6,561 nucleotides of DNA from Endomicrobiia bacterium (lineage in GTDB: Bacteria > Elusimicrobiota > Endomicrobiia > PHAN01): positions 1 through 6,561 of the forward strand of contig JASEHK010000082.1 of assembly GCA_030018875.1 (NCBI GenBank), written 5' to 3'. How positions within the stretch are numbered: position 1 is the stretch's first letter; the number at the start of each line of letters is the position of its first letter. The position numbers and the translations under genes are program-made. The notes beneath the pieces were generated by a model that was given only the letters and a program-made list of their open reading frames with translations, made no database searches and had not been told where the DNA came from. Below, in pieces: positions 5,239 through 6,561 of this stretch.

Positions 5239-6111
5239 GTGAAAAAAATAACCGACATATTTACGGCGGGCAAGCCCACGCTTTCGTTCGAGTTTTTTCC
5301 GCCCAAGACGCCCATGGGGAGAATCAAGCTTTACGAAAAGGTCTCGGCTTTCGCCGCGTTGAAGCCGGATTTTTTCTCCGTGACCTACGGGGCCGGCGGA
5401 GGCACCAGAGAGTTCACGCAGGAGGTCGCCTTCGAGCTCCAAAAGAGATTTGGTGTTCCGGTAATGCAACACCTCGCCGCCGTCGGGCATTCGGCGGACG
5501 ATGTGAGAAATATTCTGGATAATATGAAATCCCGCGGCATACGAAACGTTATGGCCTTGCGTGGAGACGCGCCCGAAGGCCTCCCGTCGCCTGAATCTTC
5601 CGTCGAGGAGTTCCCGCACGCCTCGAATCTCTGCGCTTTTATCCGTCGCGAATACGACGGTCATTTCGCCATAGGAGTCGCGGGCTATCCCGAAGGTCAT
5701 CCCGATTGCTCCGACCCGTCCGCGGGCGCGGAGCATCTCAAAAAGAAACTCGCCGCCGGCGGAGAGTTCGTGGTGACGCAGCTTTTTTTCGACAACAAAA
5801 AATATTTCGAATACGCGCGGTTATTATCGGAGCGCGGCGTAAATGTCCGGGTGATTCCCGGAGTGCTTCCTATAACGGATTACGGCCGTCTTATGTCTTT
5901 CTGTCTGAAATGCAAGGTCGAGATACCGGCGGCCGTACATGAAAAATTCCGTCCGCTCGCCGACGACCCCGCCGCGACCTTTGAGGCCGGCGTTAAGTTC
6001 GCGCGCTCCCAGTGCGAAGAACTCTTGTCGCGCGGCGCGCCGGGTCTTCATATCTATACGTTGAACCAGTCCGAGGCTGCGTTGGCTTCGGTGGAGAGCT
6101 TAATAAAATGA
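5239..6111 (+). CDS. metF: 5,10-methylenetetrahydrofolate reductase, short form
   Basis: Flavoenzyme that interconverts 5,10-methylene-THF and 5-methyl-THF, feeding methionine synthesis or the methyl branch of the Wood-Ljungdahl pathway. The 290 residues form one (beta-alpha)8 barrel without the regulatory C-terminal domain of eukaryotic MTHFR. Motifs in order: LSFEFFPPK with the catalytic glutamate E18 (E28 in E. coli); FFSVTYGAGG; MQHLAAVGHS; MALRGDAP with D110, the flavin-tuning aspartate; IGVAGYPEGHP; FVVTQLFFDN; VIPGVLPI; and PGLHIYTLN near the end. The start is GTG at 5239, with only a weak upstream GAG; no better start aligns with the family N-terminus. The stop TGA overlaps the next gene's ATG (ATGA), so the two are translationally coupled. 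No metV or methyltransferase is in the window, and the electron donor cannot be told from sequence. Confidence 0.94.
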   Translation: MKKITDIFTAGKPTLSFEFFPPKTPMGRIKLYEKVSAFAALKPDFFSVTYGAGGGTREFTQEVAFELQKRFGVPVMQHLAAVGHSADDVRNILDNMKSRGIRNVMALRGDAPEGLPSPESSVEEFPHASNLCAFIRREYDGHFAIGVAGYPEGHPDCSDPSAGAEHLKKKLAAGGEFVVTQLFFDNKKYFEYARLLSERGVNVRVIPGVLPITDYGRLMSFCLKCKVEIPAAVHEKFRPLADDPAATFEAGVKFARSQCEELLSRGAPGLHIYTLNQSEAALASVESLIK

Positions 6112-6561
6112 AGCGTCGAAATGTTTACGGCTCGTCCGGCGACAAAATATCGTCGTATATCGCGGCGCTGTCGTCGGCGGAGCCGTCTCCCGGCGGCGGT
6201 TCGGCCGCGGCGTTCGCGGCGGCGCTCGGCGCGGCCTGCGCCTTGAAAGCGATGGTATTCACCTCCCTTGAAAAAATCCCCGCGCGCTCGCGCAGACGTT
6301 TCAGGGCGGCGTCGGCTGTTCTCGGAAAATCGCTCGGCGCATTTAAGAGAGCCGTCGTGGCGGATGCGCGGGCTTATTCGGCCGCGGCCTCGGCTCGCAA
6401 AGCCGTCGGACGGGCGAGTTCGCTTTCGCTCAAGCGGCGCGCCGTTCGGCGTTTGGCGGTCGCGCTCCTCCGCGCCGCCTCGGTGCCCGACGGCGTGGCC
6501 GTCGGCGCTCGCGCGTGTCTGCGGGAAATATCAGCCGTTAAAAATATCTTGAACAAAAACT
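6108..6561 (+). CDS. fchA: Cyclodeaminase/methenyl-THF cyclohydrolase family protein, 3' end cut
   Basis: The frame is open from the ATG at 6108 to the window edge (151 full codons). The protein belongs to the formiminotransferase-cyclodeaminase C-terminal family. Stand-alone members such as FchA hydrolyse 5,10-methenyl-THF to 10-formyl-THF, or act as cyclodeaminase on formimino-THF. The diagnostic signature is AEPSPGGGSAAAFAAALGAA (residues 24-43), followed by KAMVFTSLEK, the conserved aspartate region AVVADARAYSAAA (D86), LKRRAVRRLAVALLRAASVP and VAVGARACLREIS. It overlaps metF by four bases (ATGA), so the two neighbouring folate C1 enzymes are made together. The sequence is unusually rich in Ala, Arg and Ser codons of very high GC. 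The C-terminal portion lies outside the window. The exact reaction (cyclodeaminase or cyclohydrolase) cannot be settled here. Confidence 0.85.
   Translation, partial: MKRRNVYGSSGDKISSYIAALSSAEPSPGGGSAAAFAAALGAACALKAMVFTSLEKIPARSRRRFRAASAVLGKSLGAFKRAVVADARAYSAAASARKAVGRASSLSLKRRAVRRLAVALLRAASVPDGVAVGARACLREISAVKNILNKN

Noticed and set aside
5197..5736. 179-codon minus-strand ORF
   Set aside because: It is antisense to metF, whose motifs are unambiguous; it arises from the GC-rich codon pattern.
6268..6552. 94-codon + strand ORF near the right end
   Set aside because: It is out of frame with the FchA-type gene, whose PGGGS signature and coupled start fix the true frame; its product is Arg/Ser/Pro-rich without a domain.

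Overview
The window is protein-coding bacterial DNA read entirely on the + strand. It holds seven genes I trust, the first and last cut by the window edges, and one doubtful 35-codon ORF. A ferredoxin-fused electron transfer flavoprotein (EtfBA) and a folate C1 pair point to an anaerobic bacterium. I cannot name a phylum from sequence alone. Most genes are rich in GCC, CCG and CGC codons. The first ~480 bases are clearly more AT-rich and look acquired.

Layout. Bases 1-480 hold a type II toxin-antitoxin pair: a 73-aa antitoxin whose first start base lies just outside the window, and a 90-aa RelE/ParE-superfamily toxin. The toxin stop codon overlaps the etfB start by one base. etfB (480-1265) and etfA (1374-2615) follow. 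EtfA carries an N-terminal domain with two CxxCxxCxxxC motifs, as in ETFs linked to ferredoxin. Between etfB and etfA, a 107-bp insertion flanked by an exact 11-bp direct repeat appears to split an originally tight junction; it can fold into a three-way-junction structure and is open as a small coupled ORF.

Bases 2802-3785 encode a ketopantoate reductase-family protein (PanE/ApbA). Bases 3942-5075 encode a predicted Ntn-hydrolase of the acyl-CoA:6-APA acyltransferase / peptidase C45 family. Bases 5239-6111 encode a short-form methylenetetrahydrofolate reductase (MetF). It overlaps by 4 nt the start of a cyclodeaminase/cyclohydrolase-family gene (FchA/FTCD C-terminal type) that runs off the right edge at 6561.

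How they work together. EtfBA moves electrons between a dehydrogenase partner not seen here and probably ferredoxin/NAD. MetF and the FchA-like protein act on neighbouring one-carbon steps of tetrahydrofolate and are translationally coupled. PanE (pantothenate/CoA synthesis) and the C45 protein stand alone between gaps of about 160-190 bp. These gaps carry palindromes and a degenerate 20-bp tandem repeat. No RNA gene, CRISPR array, intact insertion sequence or convincing intrinsic terminator was found, and no gene-free stretch exceeds 300 bases.
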